Source: Tepidanaerobacteraceae bacterium
Lineage (GTDB): Bacteria; Bacillota; Thermosediminibacteria; Thermosediminibacterales; Tepidanaerobacteraceae
NCBI GenBank assembly: GCA_029982615.1
Contig: JARRBK010000010.1
Coordinates: 1-44,026, forward strand
Length of the DNA: 44,026 nt
Reading direction: 5' to 3'
Of this stretch, positions 7,986-16,801 are shown in pieces. How positions within the stretch are numbered: position 1 is the first letter of the stretch; each line of letters begins with the position of its first letter. The translations under genes were made by a program, and so were the position numbers. Below the pieces are notes generated by a model, which did not search any database, was not told the DNA's origin, and was given only the letters and a program-made list of their open reading frames with translations.

Positions 7986-8017
7986 TCGGGCGGCCGTAGA
8001 GCCGCTTTTTAATTTGC

Positions 8018-8830
8018 CTAATACACTTCCGGCCGGCGGTCTTCGAATATGGGAATCTTTTTGCGGGCATGGTCTACGCGGGAAAGATCCAGCGACGCGG
8101 TGAGCACCTCCTGCCTGTCGCTTCCCTCCAGAATCACCTCTCCCCAGGGGTCCACCACCAGGGACATGCCGGGGAATTCCACTTTTTTGTCTTTTCCTGC
8201 CCTGTTTACCGCCACGACAAAAAACTGGTTTTCTATGGCTCTCACAATATTCAGAAGTTTCCAGTGCATCTCCCTCGGCCTAGGCCACTGAGCAGGGACA
8301 AATATTAACTTTGCTCCCCTCAGAGCCAGTTTTCGCACGAATTCGGGAAAGCGCAAATCATAGCATATAATAACGCCGCTGCAAATGCCGTCCAGCTCAA
8401 AAGTTACACATTCCTGCCCGGCAAAAAAATATCTGTCCTCTTCCATCGGCCGGAAGCGGTGCACCTTGTCGTAGCGAGCGACTATCTCCCCTTCTCTGTT
8501 AATGATATATGAAGAGTTAAACACCCCTTCTTTTGAACTTATCTCGCGTATGTCAGCTATGGAACCCGCCACAATGTTCACCCTGTTTTCCCTTGCCAAT
8601 TCACGAAGCCAGCCGATGGTGGGCATACCTTCCCGATCGGCTATGGCGCTCATCCTCGGTAGGTCATATCCAGTGGTCCACATCTCGGGGAGCACCAGCA
8701 CGTCAGGCTTCTTTTTCTGTTTCAACGCCTCCTTTATCATGGCCTCGGCCCGGCGGCGGTTCTGCTCCGGGTTTCCAAAGACCACGTCCATCTGGATAAG
8801 GGATACCTTTAGTTTTGTCTCTTCAGGCAT
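8018..8830 (-). CDS. Carbon-nitrogen hydrolase (nitrilase superfamily, omega-amidase-like)
   Basis: 270 aa with the Glu-Lys-Cys triad of the nitrilase superfamily: Glu49 in VLPEMW, Lys122 in YDKVH and Cys156 in ICYDLRFPE. The sequence style (LPEMWTTGY, CYDLRFPEF) is nearest to YafV/NIT2-like omega-amidases that hydrolyse alpha-ketoglutaramate or similar small amides; the substrate is inferred. AAAAGGAGGG fixes ATG 8830 rather than a longer frame. Cytoplasmic, single gene. Confidence 0.85.
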   Translation of the reverse strand: MPEETKLKVSLIQMDVVFGNPEQNRRRAEAMIKEALKQKKKPDVLVLPEMWTTGYDLPRMSAIADREGMPTIGWLRELARENRVNIVAGSIADIREISSKEGVFNSSYIINREGEIVARYDKVHRFRPMEEDRYFFAGQECVTFELDGICSGVIICYDLRFPEFVRKLALRGAKLIFVPAQWPRPREMHWKLLNIVRAIENQFFVVAVNRAGKDKKVEFPGMSLVVDPWGEVILEGSDRQEVLTASLDLSRVDHARKKIPIFEDRRPEVY

Positions 8831-9042
8831 TTTTTGCCCTCCTTTTAAGTGAGCCAGAGTGAACCTCCTGCAGGCTCTGGGCATTTTACCTTGTATGTAA
8901 CTTTATTTTATACCATTATATACCACGAGGATTTTTTGAGTCAAGAAATCAGCCTCGACTCACTAATTCATGGAACTTTTTTTTGTTTTTTTCGTCTATA
9001 TATATAGAATGAAAATAAAAATGTTTTGTGGAGGTGTGTTTT

Positions 9043-11214
9043 GTGAAGAGATGGATGAGTTTTTCTGCGCTGGCGTTGAGCGTAATTTTTGCTTTCTCGC
9101 TCGTCATTCCCGGCGCGTTCGCTCAGGGAAAACCTGCTTTCTCCCAGGAGGCGGCCATTCAGAAGATAAAGGATATATTTGACACTTCTCTATACGACGT
9201 GTTCAGCATCAATTACAATGAGGACAAAGACCGCAAGACCTGGAGCCTCGACTGGTCGAACTCTGGGGAACCTTTCGGCAGTCTGAATGCTTCCGTAGAT
9301 GCCGATACGGGTGACATCCTGAGGCTGAGCTTTTACAAAGGGTATGATTCCAATCAGAAACCGTCCCTCATCCCCAAGGTTTCCGAGGAGGAGGCCCGGA
9401 AAATAGCGGAGGATTTTGCCAGAAAGCATCAGCCTGCCGAATTTGCCCAAACCGTATACCGTAAGCCGCAGGAGCCGGTATACAGGCCTCTGATAAACCG
9501 CTACCAGCAGAGTTATTCTTTCAATTTTGTGAGGGCATTAAACCAAATCCCGGTGGAAGGTGATGGGTTTTACATCAATGTGGACGCCGGCACCGGTGAG
9601 GTTGAAAGCTACAGTTTCACCTGGTCCTATGATGAGCTGCCATCCTCTGAAAATATCATTTCAATGGAAGAAGCGGAAAAGATATTTCGGGAAAAAGCTG
9701 GGCTGAAGCTGGAATACAAGAGATATTTTAATTATAATACCAAACAAGACAATGTAAAACTGGTATACACCATCGACAACCCTTATTCGGTGGTAATAGA
9801 CGCTGTTTCCGGCGAACTGTTAAATGATGCGAATTACGGCCGGGACCTTGGGGGTGCTGGCAGTGCTGAGTATATGAAATCCGCAGCAAACCAGGAACTT
9901 ACCCCCCAGGAGCAGAAGGAAGTGGAAGCCACCAAAAACTGCATTACCAAGGAGGCAGCAGTGAAGGTGGTGCAGAAATATCTGGCTATCCCTGAAGATT
10001 ATGAGCAAAATTATGCTAACCTCTATGAGGATTATGATAACCCCGGACAGAAGGTTTGGAATATAAGCTGGAACAAAAAATCCCAAAATCAGGGGGAATA
10101 TGGTTCAATTAATGCCAGAGTGAATGCAATAAGTTCAGAGCTTTTGGGTTTTGACATATGGGACGACAGCCTCGGCAGCAGCGATTTTACGCAAAAATAT
10201 GACAGGGCAGCAGCGCAGAAGATTGCAGAGGATTTTCTTGCGAAGCTCCAGCCGGAAAAGGCCGCCGATGTGAAGCTGGAGGATACAGCGGAGGGGATAA
10301 AATACCCCGAGAAAATCCGGGAGCATTATTTTAATTTCACAAGGTTGGTAGGGAATATCCCTTATCCTGACAACGGGTTTTCCATTTCGGTGGATTCCGT
10401 CACCGGCAGGATTATACGCTACAACATGAGGTGGCAGGCCAGGGAGTTTCCGGCAGCTGACGGGGTGGTTTCAAAAGAAGAGGCTGAAGCGAGCTTCCTG
10501 AAAAATATAGGCCTAGAGCTTTGCTATACCAAGTTGTACAATCCGCAAGACCAGGAAGATGAATTCCATCTTGTATACAAAATTAAATCCAGCCCGTCGT
10601 ATACTTTCGATGCTTATAGCATGAAATTGCTGGACTATAACGGATACCCCATTGAAAATGAACCCGAGACGGAGTTTTCCGACATTAAGGGGCACTGGGC
10701 AGAAAAGGATATACAGCTTTTGGTGGATGCAGGTGTGATACAGTCCGCCCAAGATAAGTTCGGGCCCGATGAGGCCATAAGCCAGGGCGATTTCATAAAG
10801 CTTTTGATAAAAGCCCTGGGTCTTGGGCCGATAAATAACAATAATATAGTTCTGAAAAACGGCGCACAGCCCGGCGAAGAGTCCGAAAGCCTGCAGGGCT
10901 ACATCGATGCTGCCATCAAGGCAGGCATTGTGAAACAGGGCGAAATCCAACCCCAAAAGCCCCTGCCCAGAGAAAAGATGGCGGCTTTCGCGGTGAGGGC
11001 TCTTGGATTCGAGAAAGTGGCATCCATCGCCGGAATCTACAACATTCCCGCAAGGGATGCTTCAGCTGTATCCCCTGCATATCGGGGGCATGTGGCTATA
11101 GCTATGGGGCTTTCGCTGATGACAGGCGCAGACGGCAAGTTTGAGCCCCAGGCCAGCGTCACCCGTGCCCAGGCGGCAGCGGTGTTGGTGCGAATGTTGA
11201 AACTGGAAAAATAA
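9043..11214 (+). CDS. S-layer-anchored YcdB/YcdC-domain protein
   Basis: 723 aa. Signal peptide at about 1-28 (KRW, hydrophobic core, AFAQG). Two repeats of a PepSY/YcdB-like unit follow (about 30-270 and 285-545), each with a W-S-x-x-W segment, FNFxR..., NxxxVDAxTG and YxxxW motifs. Three SLH repeats close the protein (from about residue 550: FSDIKGHWAEKDIQLL, YIDAAIKAGIV, RGHVAIAMGLSLMTG), which should bind the secondary wall polymer. GGAGG (9030-9034) sets GTG 9043. Surface-located; the repeat units may bind or inhibit proteins. Function unknown. Confidence 0.85.
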   Translation: MKRWMSFSALALSVIFAFSLVIPGAFAQGKPAFSQEAAIQKIKDIFDTSLYDVFSINYNEDKDRKTWSLDWSNSGEPFGSLNASVDADTGDILRLSFYKGYDSNQKPSLIPKVSEEEARKIAEDFARKHQPAEFAQTVYRKPQEPVYRPLINRYQQSYSFNFVRALNQIPVEGDGFYINVDAGTGEVESYSFTWSYDELPSSENIISMEEAEKIFREKAGLKLEYKRYFNYNTKQDNVKLVYTIDNPYSVVIDAVSGELLNDANYGRDLGGAGSAEYMKSAANQELTPQEQKEVEATKNCITKEAAVKVVQKYLAIPEDYEQNYANLYEDYDNPGQKVWNISWNKKSQNQGEYGSINARVNAISSELLGFDIWDDSLGSSDFTQKYDRAAAQKIAEDFLAKLQPEKAADVKLEDTAEGIKYPEKIREHYFNFTRLVGNIPYPDNGFSISVDSVTGRIIRYNMRWQAREFPAADGVVSKEEAEASFLKNIGLELCYTKLYNPQDQEDEFHLVYKIKSSPSYTFDAYSMKLLDYNGYPIENEPETEFSDIKGHWAEKDIQLLVDAGVIQSAQDKFGPDEAISQGDFIKLLIKALGLGPINNNNIVLKNGAQPGEESESLQGYIDAAIKAGIVKQGEIQPQKPLPREKMAAFAVRALGFEKVASIAGIYNIPARDASAVSPAYRGHVAIAMGLSLMTGADGKFEPQASVTRAQAAAVLVRMLKLEK

Positions 11215-11231
11215 ACCAGTGAACAAAATCT

Positions 11232-11262
11232 GAAGCACGGGGGAAAGTCTTCGTGCTTCTTT
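11232..11262. terminator. Terminator hairpin between convergent genes
   Basis: 8-bp stem GAAGCACG/CGTGCTTC (11232-11239 and 11252-11259), followed by TTTA on the plus strand and near an AT-rich run on the minus strand. It serves the SLH gene and possibly the converging gene too. Confidence 0.6.
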
Positions 11263-12988
11263 ATAGATTTTTTATCACCACGCCCTTCATGTGGTCGCCG
11301 TCGAGAAAAGCATCGAATTTGCCTTCATACACCCATACGGCTCTGTGGCCTGTAGCCTTTTTGGGAGCGTTTTTGAACCAGTCGAAGTTTATTATGTTGG
11401 TTTCGAGGTTGTCAAACACCGGCATGTAGAGAATGCCGTCCAAGTCTAAATCCGCAAAAAAGTGGGTGCCGTAGGAGAGTTCCGGCGTGAAGTTTTGGCG
11501 CTGAATGCCCACTTCCACCAGCATGCCGCAGTTTGCGATTTCATTGTAGTTCACGGGCACGCCAAGGGCCGGGTTGCTGGACCCCCAGCGTCCGGGCCCC
11601 ACCAGGATGTATTTTTCCCCGGCCAGCACATCGTTAACCTTGCCTACTTCCCGGGCGATGGCGTATTTGTCTGAGCTTTTGTAAAACTCATCACAATCGA
11701 CGTACACTAGATATTTTATCCCCCGCAAAACGCCGTTGGTGAGCATGTGGTCTCCTGCCAGCAGAATATCCTCTTGCCTGATGCCGTCAGGTATTCTTAT
11801 TTTCCTGTACTCTTCCCAGCTGGTAAGGGGCCGCACCTGGAGCAGGGCAAATTCAGGTTCTTCCGGCTCGTAGGCCCATTCCACATCCACCGCTATGCCC
11901 ATGGCATCCTCCAGCACCTCGAACAGATATTTCATGAGCTCGAAAAAACGCGGCCTGTAAGATGGAAACCTGTCGAAGGTGAAAATTATCTTTTCTCCGG
12001 GCCGTGGCGCGGCAAACACCGGCGAAAGGTCATTTATCATATTTTCTGCAGATGAATATATGGAGGCCAGCCGGTAAAAATTGCTGTGGTATTTTGCAAT
12101 ATCAAGCCTTTCGTTTATATTATGGGATTCGAGCCGTCCCGTTTCCATGTTTAGCATGTCGAAGGTTTCCTGAGAGTATTTGGCTATTTCCTGAGCGTTG
12201 TTGCCTTCCGGCCGAAGGCTCAGATTCGTCAGGGAGAAGGTCCTGGCATATCCCCGGGACGTGCTTTTGGTGCCGAGGCCGAATACCATCCGCACCACGC
12301 CGTCTTCCTTTCTGATCCTTTCGGTAAACCGCCGGTAATTCTGGGAAAATCCCACGCCCGCCAATTCGGGATAAAAGCCATTACCCCGTCTTTTTCCGAA
12401 AAGTTCCTGGATTATGACCGCCATCCTTTCTTCGGAAAGAGCGTGTTTTCTCCTGTATACCACCGCATTTTTGCCATAGGTGCTGGCGTAAACTTGTTTC
12501 ACTGCCGCCATGAGTTGGGACAGCCTCTCTTCCATGGTGCCGGTGTTGGGGATGAAGGTGGTAAAATATTTACCTGCAAAAGAAAACCGCACGCTGTCCT
12601 CCAGCATGGAGGATGACCTGACTGCCAGCGGACACGTCATTTCTTGAAGTATGGTCTTAAACTGGCTTTTGGCATCTTCTGAAAACTCACCGGCCAATAT
12701 GGCCTGCTGGATTCTATCGATGTCGTTGGGCGATTCTTCTATCAAATAATCGATTTCGTTTTGAACCAGATAGTCGTCATACATGCTGGAAGCTATGAAA
12801 AAGCTCTCCGGAATGACCACGTTTTTCAGGATATCGTCATTTTTTTGTTTTAAAATCATGTTGGAATACAAAAGGCCTTTGGCCTTTCCGCCTATGCTTC
12901 CGGTGCCGATGGTCCGTTGGCGAAATTCCGGAAATTTCAAGGGGTCAAAGGATATATATTTTTTAATTTTATCGTTAAACTGCGCCAA
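11261..12988 (-). CDS. Stand-alone PEP/pyruvate-binding domain protein
   Basis: 575 aa matching the N-terminal ATP-grasp/pyruvate-phosphate dikinase-type nucleotide-binding domain (GGKAKGL at about 33-39, LAVRSSSMLEDS in the middle, then LLQVRPLTSW). In PPDK and PEP synthase this domain is followed by a swivelling phospho-histidine domain and a PEP-binding barrel. Neither is seen here; a different C-terminal part (LVGPGRWGSSNP, HFFADL) follows instead. The phosphoryl acceptor is unknown. The start is a TTG at 12988, preceded by AGGAGGTGG, with no in-frame alternative. Confidence 0.75.
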   Translation of the reverse strand: MAQFNDKIKKYISFDPLKFPEFRQRTIGTGSIGGKAKGLLYSNMILKQKNDDILKNVVIPESFFIASSMYDDYLVQNEIDYLIEESPNDIDRIQQAILAGEFSEDAKSQFKTILQEMTCPLAVRSSSMLEDSVRFSFAGKYFTTFIPNTGTMEERLSQLMAAVKQVYASTYGKNAVVYRRKHALSEERMAVIIQELFGKRRGNGFYPELAGVGFSQNYRRFTERIRKEDGVVRMVFGLGTKSTSRGYARTFSLTNLSLRPEGNNAQEIAKYSQETFDMLNMETGRLESHNINERLDIAKYHSNFYRLASIYSSAENMINDLSPVFAAPRPGEKIIFTFDRFPSYRPRFFELMKYLFEVLEDAMGIAVDVEWAYEPEEPEFALLQVRPLTSWEEYRKIRIPDGIRQEDILLAGDHMLTNGVLRGIKYLVYVDCDEFYKSSDKYAIAREVGKVNDVLAGEKYILVGPGRWGSSNPALGVPVNYNEIANCGMLVEVGIQRQNFTPELSYGTHFFADLDLDGILYMPVFDNLETNIINFDWFKNAPKKATGHRAVWVYEGKFDAFLDGDHMKGVVIKNL

Positions 12989-13156
12989 AACGCCACCACC
13001 TCCTGTATGCTACAAAGCCGCAAACTCATGTGCAGGATTGCGGCGCAACTTGCCCCCGGACTACTTAAACATTGTATATTATAATAATAATTTAAAATTT
13101 AATTTAGTTCAACAAACATTTAATGAATATTTTAATCTCCGGCGGGGCAATATAAT

Positions 13157-13585
13157 AGCGAGGGTTCGCAGTGGCTGAGCCAAGACCGTCGGAAGATCCT
13201 TTGCCGGGTTTTCCGGCGGTCGGCCAAAGGTCTGTGCCGGGTCGCGTGGCTCGGCACAGGCCGGAGGGCAGAGTGTCATGTGTCCTGTAAGGCTTCGGGG
13301 CAGCCCAACTGCTGTCCCGGGGTCAAAAGGGATGCATGGCATTCGAGCTAAGATCATCGCGGGTTCCGCAGGTTTATACGATATGGAGTATTTTTACAAT
13401 ACTTATATTGTATAAATTGGAGATCTGCGGCAGCCGGGAGGTGGCCCCAGGTTTCTAAGGGACTCTCGATGGTCGAGCCCAGGTTGTTGTGGGTTTTGTA
13501 ATGGTTTTTTGCAGCCGAAAGGTTGCATTGGGCTATGCAGGGATTCACAGCAGCTGCAGCGCAGGTCACTGCGGGCTCTTTTTTT
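13157..13585 (+). ncRNA. Candidate structured non-coding RNA, about 430 nt
   Basis: No credible gene lies in 12989-13785. A TATAAT (13151-13156) has no good -35. Downstream, dense helices are visible: CTGTGCCG/CGGCACAG, CCGG/CCGG, CTCGA/TCGAG inside GGGA-CCC, and a long hairpin at 13366-13430 of about 25 pairs. In that hairpin three non-Watson-Crick pairs are G-U only if the plus strand is transcribed (A-C on the minus strand). A short stem with seven T (13579-13585) could end it. Flanking genes are on the minus strand. It is not recognised as RNase P, tmRNA, SRP or 6S RNA. Confidence 0.5.
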
Positions 13586-13775
13586 GTCCATAAAAAAAAA
13601 AGCCGGGCATAGCCTGGCGCAGACCGTTGACAAACTCACTTACCCCGCATGTATTATGGAGCGGGACTAGTTTCGCTCAGCCGTCACAAGCTTCTGCCGT
13701 AAGCGGCGTGCGAGCGTGTCCGGAGCAAAATATCATGCGGGCTTTGTCTACAAGCTGAGCCGGGCATAGCCCGGC
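13586..13775. other. Second structured block bracketed by two near-identical hairpins
   Basis: Copies of GCCGGGC-ATA-GCCYGGC lie at 13602-13618 and 13759-13775, in the same orientation. Between them GACAAA/TTTGTC (13629-13634 with 13743-13748) and CCCGCATG/CATGCGGG (13644-13651 with 13734-13741) can pair. Ten A at 13592-13601 give a T-run on the minus strand after the first hairpin, so it may terminate the operon upstream. This could be a 3'-UTR structure, a small RNA or a small mobile remnant. Confidence 0.4.
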
Positions 13776-13785
13776 GATTATACTC

Positions 13786-14931
13786 TTATACCACCGAAGG
13801 TTCGGATATAAGTTCTCCCCTCTTGAATCTTCCGACATCCAGCTTGTCGATGGGCAACGTTGTGGGCAGCCCCATGATGTATTCCGCCATAAGCTGCCCG
13901 GTAATGGGGCCGAACATGAAGCCGTGGCCGGAAAACCCGGTAGCAAGGTATATTCCTTCCACTTCTTCAGCCCTACCCAGTATGGGCTGGGCATCCGGCG
14001 ACATTTCGTAAAGCCCGGCCCACTGGCGCACTATGCGGATGTTTTTCAAGTAGGGCAGGTAATGGGTTGCTTTTTTACACATAGTTTCCACGAAATCCCA
14101 TGTTGATGAAAGGTTGAAGGTTTCATGGGGTGCCGGACCATACCCCATTATGAACTCTCCGCCGGGTTCCTGTTGAAGGTAAATGTTTCCAGCAAACGAC
14201 ATGAGCATCGGCTCCAGTATGGGATTTACGGGTTCCGTAACCAGAATCTGGTGGCGCTCAGGCCTCACCGGCACATCACAGCCTGCAAGCTTTCCCACGT
14301 GTCTAGACCACGCTCCGGCAGCTATAACTACTTTTTCGGTGGAAATGTATCCCCTGTTGGTTTCAACGCCCTTCACCCGGCCTTGTTCTACGTCAATCCC
14401 TGTGGCTTCGGTATAGGTGTAGATTTGGGCCCCGTGCCTTTTTGCGGCTTCGGCGTAAGCCTGCATGGTCTTAAAAGGGTTGGCGTGGCCGTCCTTGTTG
14501 CAGAAGGCGCACGCCAGAATGCCTTCAATGTTGAGTTCGGGCACGATGTCCAGGGCTTCCTGAGGGGTCAGCATCACCGAAGGGATGCCCATTTTGTGCT
14601 GCAGCTCGACGTTTTTCTTGAACAGCTCCACTTCTTTTTCGGTGACGGCCATCATCAGGTACCCGCCCTGCTTGAATTCGATGTCATCCTCGAAATCCAG
14701 CATTTCGTTGAGGTTTTCAAATATTTCGCAGGTGGCTTTGCCCAGGGCGCAGTTCATCTCTGTCCCCCATTGTTGCCTCACTCCTGCACCGCACCTGCCC
14801 GTAGAACCGCTGAAAAGATAGTTTTTCTCCAGCACCACCACATCCCTCATGCCCCGGGACGCGAGATTGTATGCAATCGACAAACCCGAAATCCCGCCCC
14901 CGATGATAACGGCCTCAGCTGTTTTCTTCAT
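13786..14931 (-). CDS. FAD-dependent amine/amino-acid dehydrogenase, beta subunit (HcnC/DadA/proline dehydrogenase type)
   Basis: 381 aa of the DAO/glycine-oxidase fold. The N-terminal FAD dinucleotide fold is seen at IIGGGISGLS (9-18), the middle segment RPERHQILVTEP is typical of sarcosine oxidase beta and HcnC, and the FAD-binding end reads GFSGHGFMFGP. This is the likely substrate-oxidising subunit. Its start overlaps the upstream BFD-type gene by 17 bp. With the other four genes it matches dye-linked proline dehydrogenase or HcnABC assemblies; proline, hydroxyproline, sarcosine/glycine or an opine are possible substrates, and the sequence does not decide. Confidence 0.85.
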   Translation of the reverse strand: MKKTAEAVIIGGGISGLSIAYNLASRGMRDVVVLEKNYLFSGSTGRCGAGVRQQWGTEMNCALGKATCEIFENLNEMLDFEDDIEFKQGGYLMMAVTEKEVELFKKNVELQHKMGIPSVMLTPQEALDIVPELNIEGILACAFCNKDGHANPFKTMQAYAEAAKRHGAQIYTYTEATGIDVEQGRVKGVETNRGYISTEKVVIAAGAWSRHVGKLAGCDVPVRPERHQILVTEPVNPILEPMLMSFAGNIYLQQEPGGEFIMGYGPAPHETFNLSSTWDFVETMCKKATHYLPYLKNIRIVRQWAGLYEMSPDAQPILGRAEEVEGIYLATGFSGHGFMFGPITGQLMAEYIMGLPTTLPIDKLDVGRFKRGELISEPSVV

Positions 14932-15202
14932 CTTCCATCCCTCCCAGTATCACCGACATTTTTACATTTTTCACAGGAGGCCGGTATGTGGTCACTTTTA
15001 TCTCACTCGGGGGAGTGTTGGTGGCCTTGGCCAGCTCTGCCAGGAGCAGGGACCTGCACGTGCGGCCCTGGCACTGCCCCATGCCGCAGCGCGTGATGCG
15101 CTTTATCTCTTCCATGGAGGTGTATCCTTTTTTTATGACGGCTTCGATCTCTTCCAAAGTTACGTCTTCACAGCGGCATATTATGGTTTTGCTCTTGGTC
15201 AT
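14915..15202 (-). CDS. BFD-like [2Fe-2S]-binding protein
   Basis: 95 aa. Cysteines ICRCEDVT (C-x-C near residue 10) and RCGMGQCQGRTC (about 44-55) form the bacterioferritin-associated-ferredoxin-like [2Fe-2S] site. In related dehydrogenases this module is fused to the alpha subunit; here it is separate and probably passes electrons between the flavin subunits. It overlaps the ferredoxin gene by 4 bp and the beta-subunit gene by 17 bp. Confidence 0.85.
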   Translation of the reverse strand: MTKSKTIICRCEDVTLEEIEAVIKKGYTSMEEIKRITRCGMGQCQGRTCRSLLLAELAKATNTPPSEIKVTTYRPPVKNVKMSVILGGMEDEENS

Positions 15203-15696
15203 CTCAAATCGCCCCCTACCCTGATGTTTCTTACAACCATGGAAAGCCCTTTGGGAACTGTCACGGTGATGACTGGAGTCCTGTCTTCATATTTGCCGTT
15301 TCTCACTTTCAACACTCTGCCTCTTCCAACTTTTTTTCCACTGCGGTCTAATAAATCCACTTCTTCCCCCTCCCGGGGAAGTGGAAGAAACTCGAAGGGA
15401 AGTGAAACTGTGGCTTCGTCTTCTGAATATGTTTCATCTATGACAAATATGGCAAGGCCCGGACACTTGCTTATGCAAAGGCCGCATCCGTTGCATTTGT
15501 CGAAATCTATCGATGGAAGGTCGTTAATATCTTCGAATTTTTGAATGGCTCCGCGCTTGCAGGCCGTAAAGCACGGGTTACAGGGTATTTTTTGGAAACA
15601 TTCTATCATAACCACCGGCCCTTTTTTCCGCCTATCCTTTGGCGGAATTCTCGAAGCCAGTTCTTCTTCCGTTGGTATTCCACAGGTTTTAAGCAT
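15199..15696 (-). CDS. 4Fe-4S ferredoxin-type electron-transfer subunit
   Basis: 165 aa. Two clusters are predicted from CNPCFTACKRG (preceded by an extra Cys) and CNGCGLCISKCPG at about residues 40-110. A C-terminal beta-rich part (about 115-165) of unclear role follows. A ribosome site AGGAGGAG precedes ATG 15696. It overlaps the alpha subunit gene by 8 bp and the BFD gene by 4 bp. Comparable ferredoxin genes (pdhX/F type) sit between alpha and beta subunits in archaeal proline dehydrogenase operons. Confidence 0.85.
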   Translation of the reverse strand: MLKTCGIPTEEELASRIPPKDRRKKGPVVMIECFQKIPCNPCFTACKRGAIQKFEDINDLPSIDFDKCNGCGLCISKCPGLAIFVIDETYSEDEATVSLPFEFLPLPREGEEVDLLDRSGKKVGRGRVLKVRNGKYEDRTPVITVTVPKGLSMVVRNIRVGGDLR

Positions 15697-16801
15697 TGTA
15701 ATCTCCTCCTGATGATACTAACTGGGCCAGTCCCTGTCTTATCTTTTCTCCCACAGGACCCGAGCGAAGGTTTTGCAGCCGTTTAATCGCTTCGAGCCTT
15801 TTTTCGCTATAAGTACCGTCATCATAACCCAGGCTCTTGGCGGCATTGAGCCCAGCCAACCTACCCTCTATCATGGCGCTGCTGGCCTCTTCCACGCCTG
15901 CTACGTCACCGGCTACGTAAATGCCGGGTACTGTGGTCTCCATGTTTTCGTTCCGCACAGCCACATGGCCTCCCAGCTGAGGGACGTATTTCATCTCGCA
16001 TCCCGCCTGCCACAGTATTTCCGTAAGCGGGGAAAGGCCTACGGAAATGCAAATGACATCAACTTTCAGCACTTTTTCAGTGCCGGGTATGGGCTGCCAG
16101 CGGTCGTCCAGTTGCCATATCACTGCCCTTTCCAGGGTTCCCGTAGCCTCGTTGGGATAAGCCGCCTTTATGGTGTATGATGTCATGATGGGCACTCCCA
16201 GGCGGGCCACTTTGGAAGCGTGGACCCAATATCCGCCTATGCAGGGTGCGGCATCAATAATTGCCTTTACATTGACTTTCGCCTGCATGAGCTGATAACT
16301 CACGATAAGGCCAATGTTTCCTGCCCCCACCATGAGCACGTTTTCACCGGGCACCACGCCGTGCTCGTTCATGAGAGTCTGTACTGCCCCGGCGCCGTAT
16401 ATGCCCGGCAAATCGTTGTTTTCAAAGGGAAGGAATTTTTCCGAAGCTCCCGTTGCCACTACCACCTTTTTCGGTTTTATCTTGACAAAGGTTTTTCCCT
16501 CAAATTCCACGCCCAGGACCCCATCGTCGGGATAATACCCTATTACAGTGGAATCCAGCATGGTTTCTATCCTGGGGTTTTTTAGCACTTCATCAGAGAG
16601 GAGCCTTCCTATGTCTATACCCCTTACGGAAGCATATTCTTTCTCAGAGCCGAAAAATTTGTGAGTCTGCTTCACCAGCTGCCCGCCCAGCCTGGAATTC
16701 CTGTCGATAATCGTCACTCGGGCGCCCATTTCAGCAGCAGCCAGAGCCGCCATGAGCCCAGCGGGGCCTCCTCCTATCACCGCTATCTCGGTGTCCTTCA
16801 T
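15689..16801 (-). CDS. FAD/NAD(P)-binding oxidoreductase, alpha subunit (HcnB type)
   Basis: 370 aa with two dinucleotide folds: VIGGGPAGLMAALAAAE at 8-24 for FAD and VGAGNIGLIVS near 165 for a second nucleotide. GDVAGVEEASSAMIEGRLAG is the closing FAD motif. It resembles the central part of sarcosine oxidase alpha and HcnB. A 4-bp ATGA overlap with the upstream [2Fe-2S] gene suggests coupled translation. It likely connects substrate oxidation in the beta subunit to the acceptor. Confidence 0.85.
   Translation of the reverse strand: MKDTEIAVIGGGPAGLMAALAAAEMGARVTIIDRNSRLGGQLVKQTHKFFGSEKEYASVRGIDIGRLLSDEVLKNPRIETMLDSTVIGYYPDDGVLGVEFEGKTFVKIKPKKVVVATGASEKFLPFENNDLPGIYGAGAVQTLMNEHGVVPGENVLMVGAGNIGLIVSYQLMQAKVNVKAIIDAAPCIGGYWVHASKVARLGVPIMTSYTIKAAYPNEATGTLERAVIWQLDDRWQPIPGTEKVLKVDVICISVGLSPLTEILWQAGCEMKYVPQLGGHVAVRNENMETTVPGIYVAGDVAGVEEASSAMIEGRLAGLNAAKSLGYDDGTYSEKRLEAIKRLQNLRSGPVGEKIRQGLAQLVSSGGDYNA

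Noticed and set aside
13157-13585. Candidate RNA as RNase P, tmRNA, SRP RNA or 6S RNA
   Set aside because: None of the universal motifs of those RNAs (for example ACAGAAA or GAAAGTCCGGGC of RNase P) could be found.
14125-15096. Plus-strand open frame of 323 codons opposite the FAD dehydrogenase genes
   Set aside because: Composition is that of antisense to coding sequence, with no recognisable domain.
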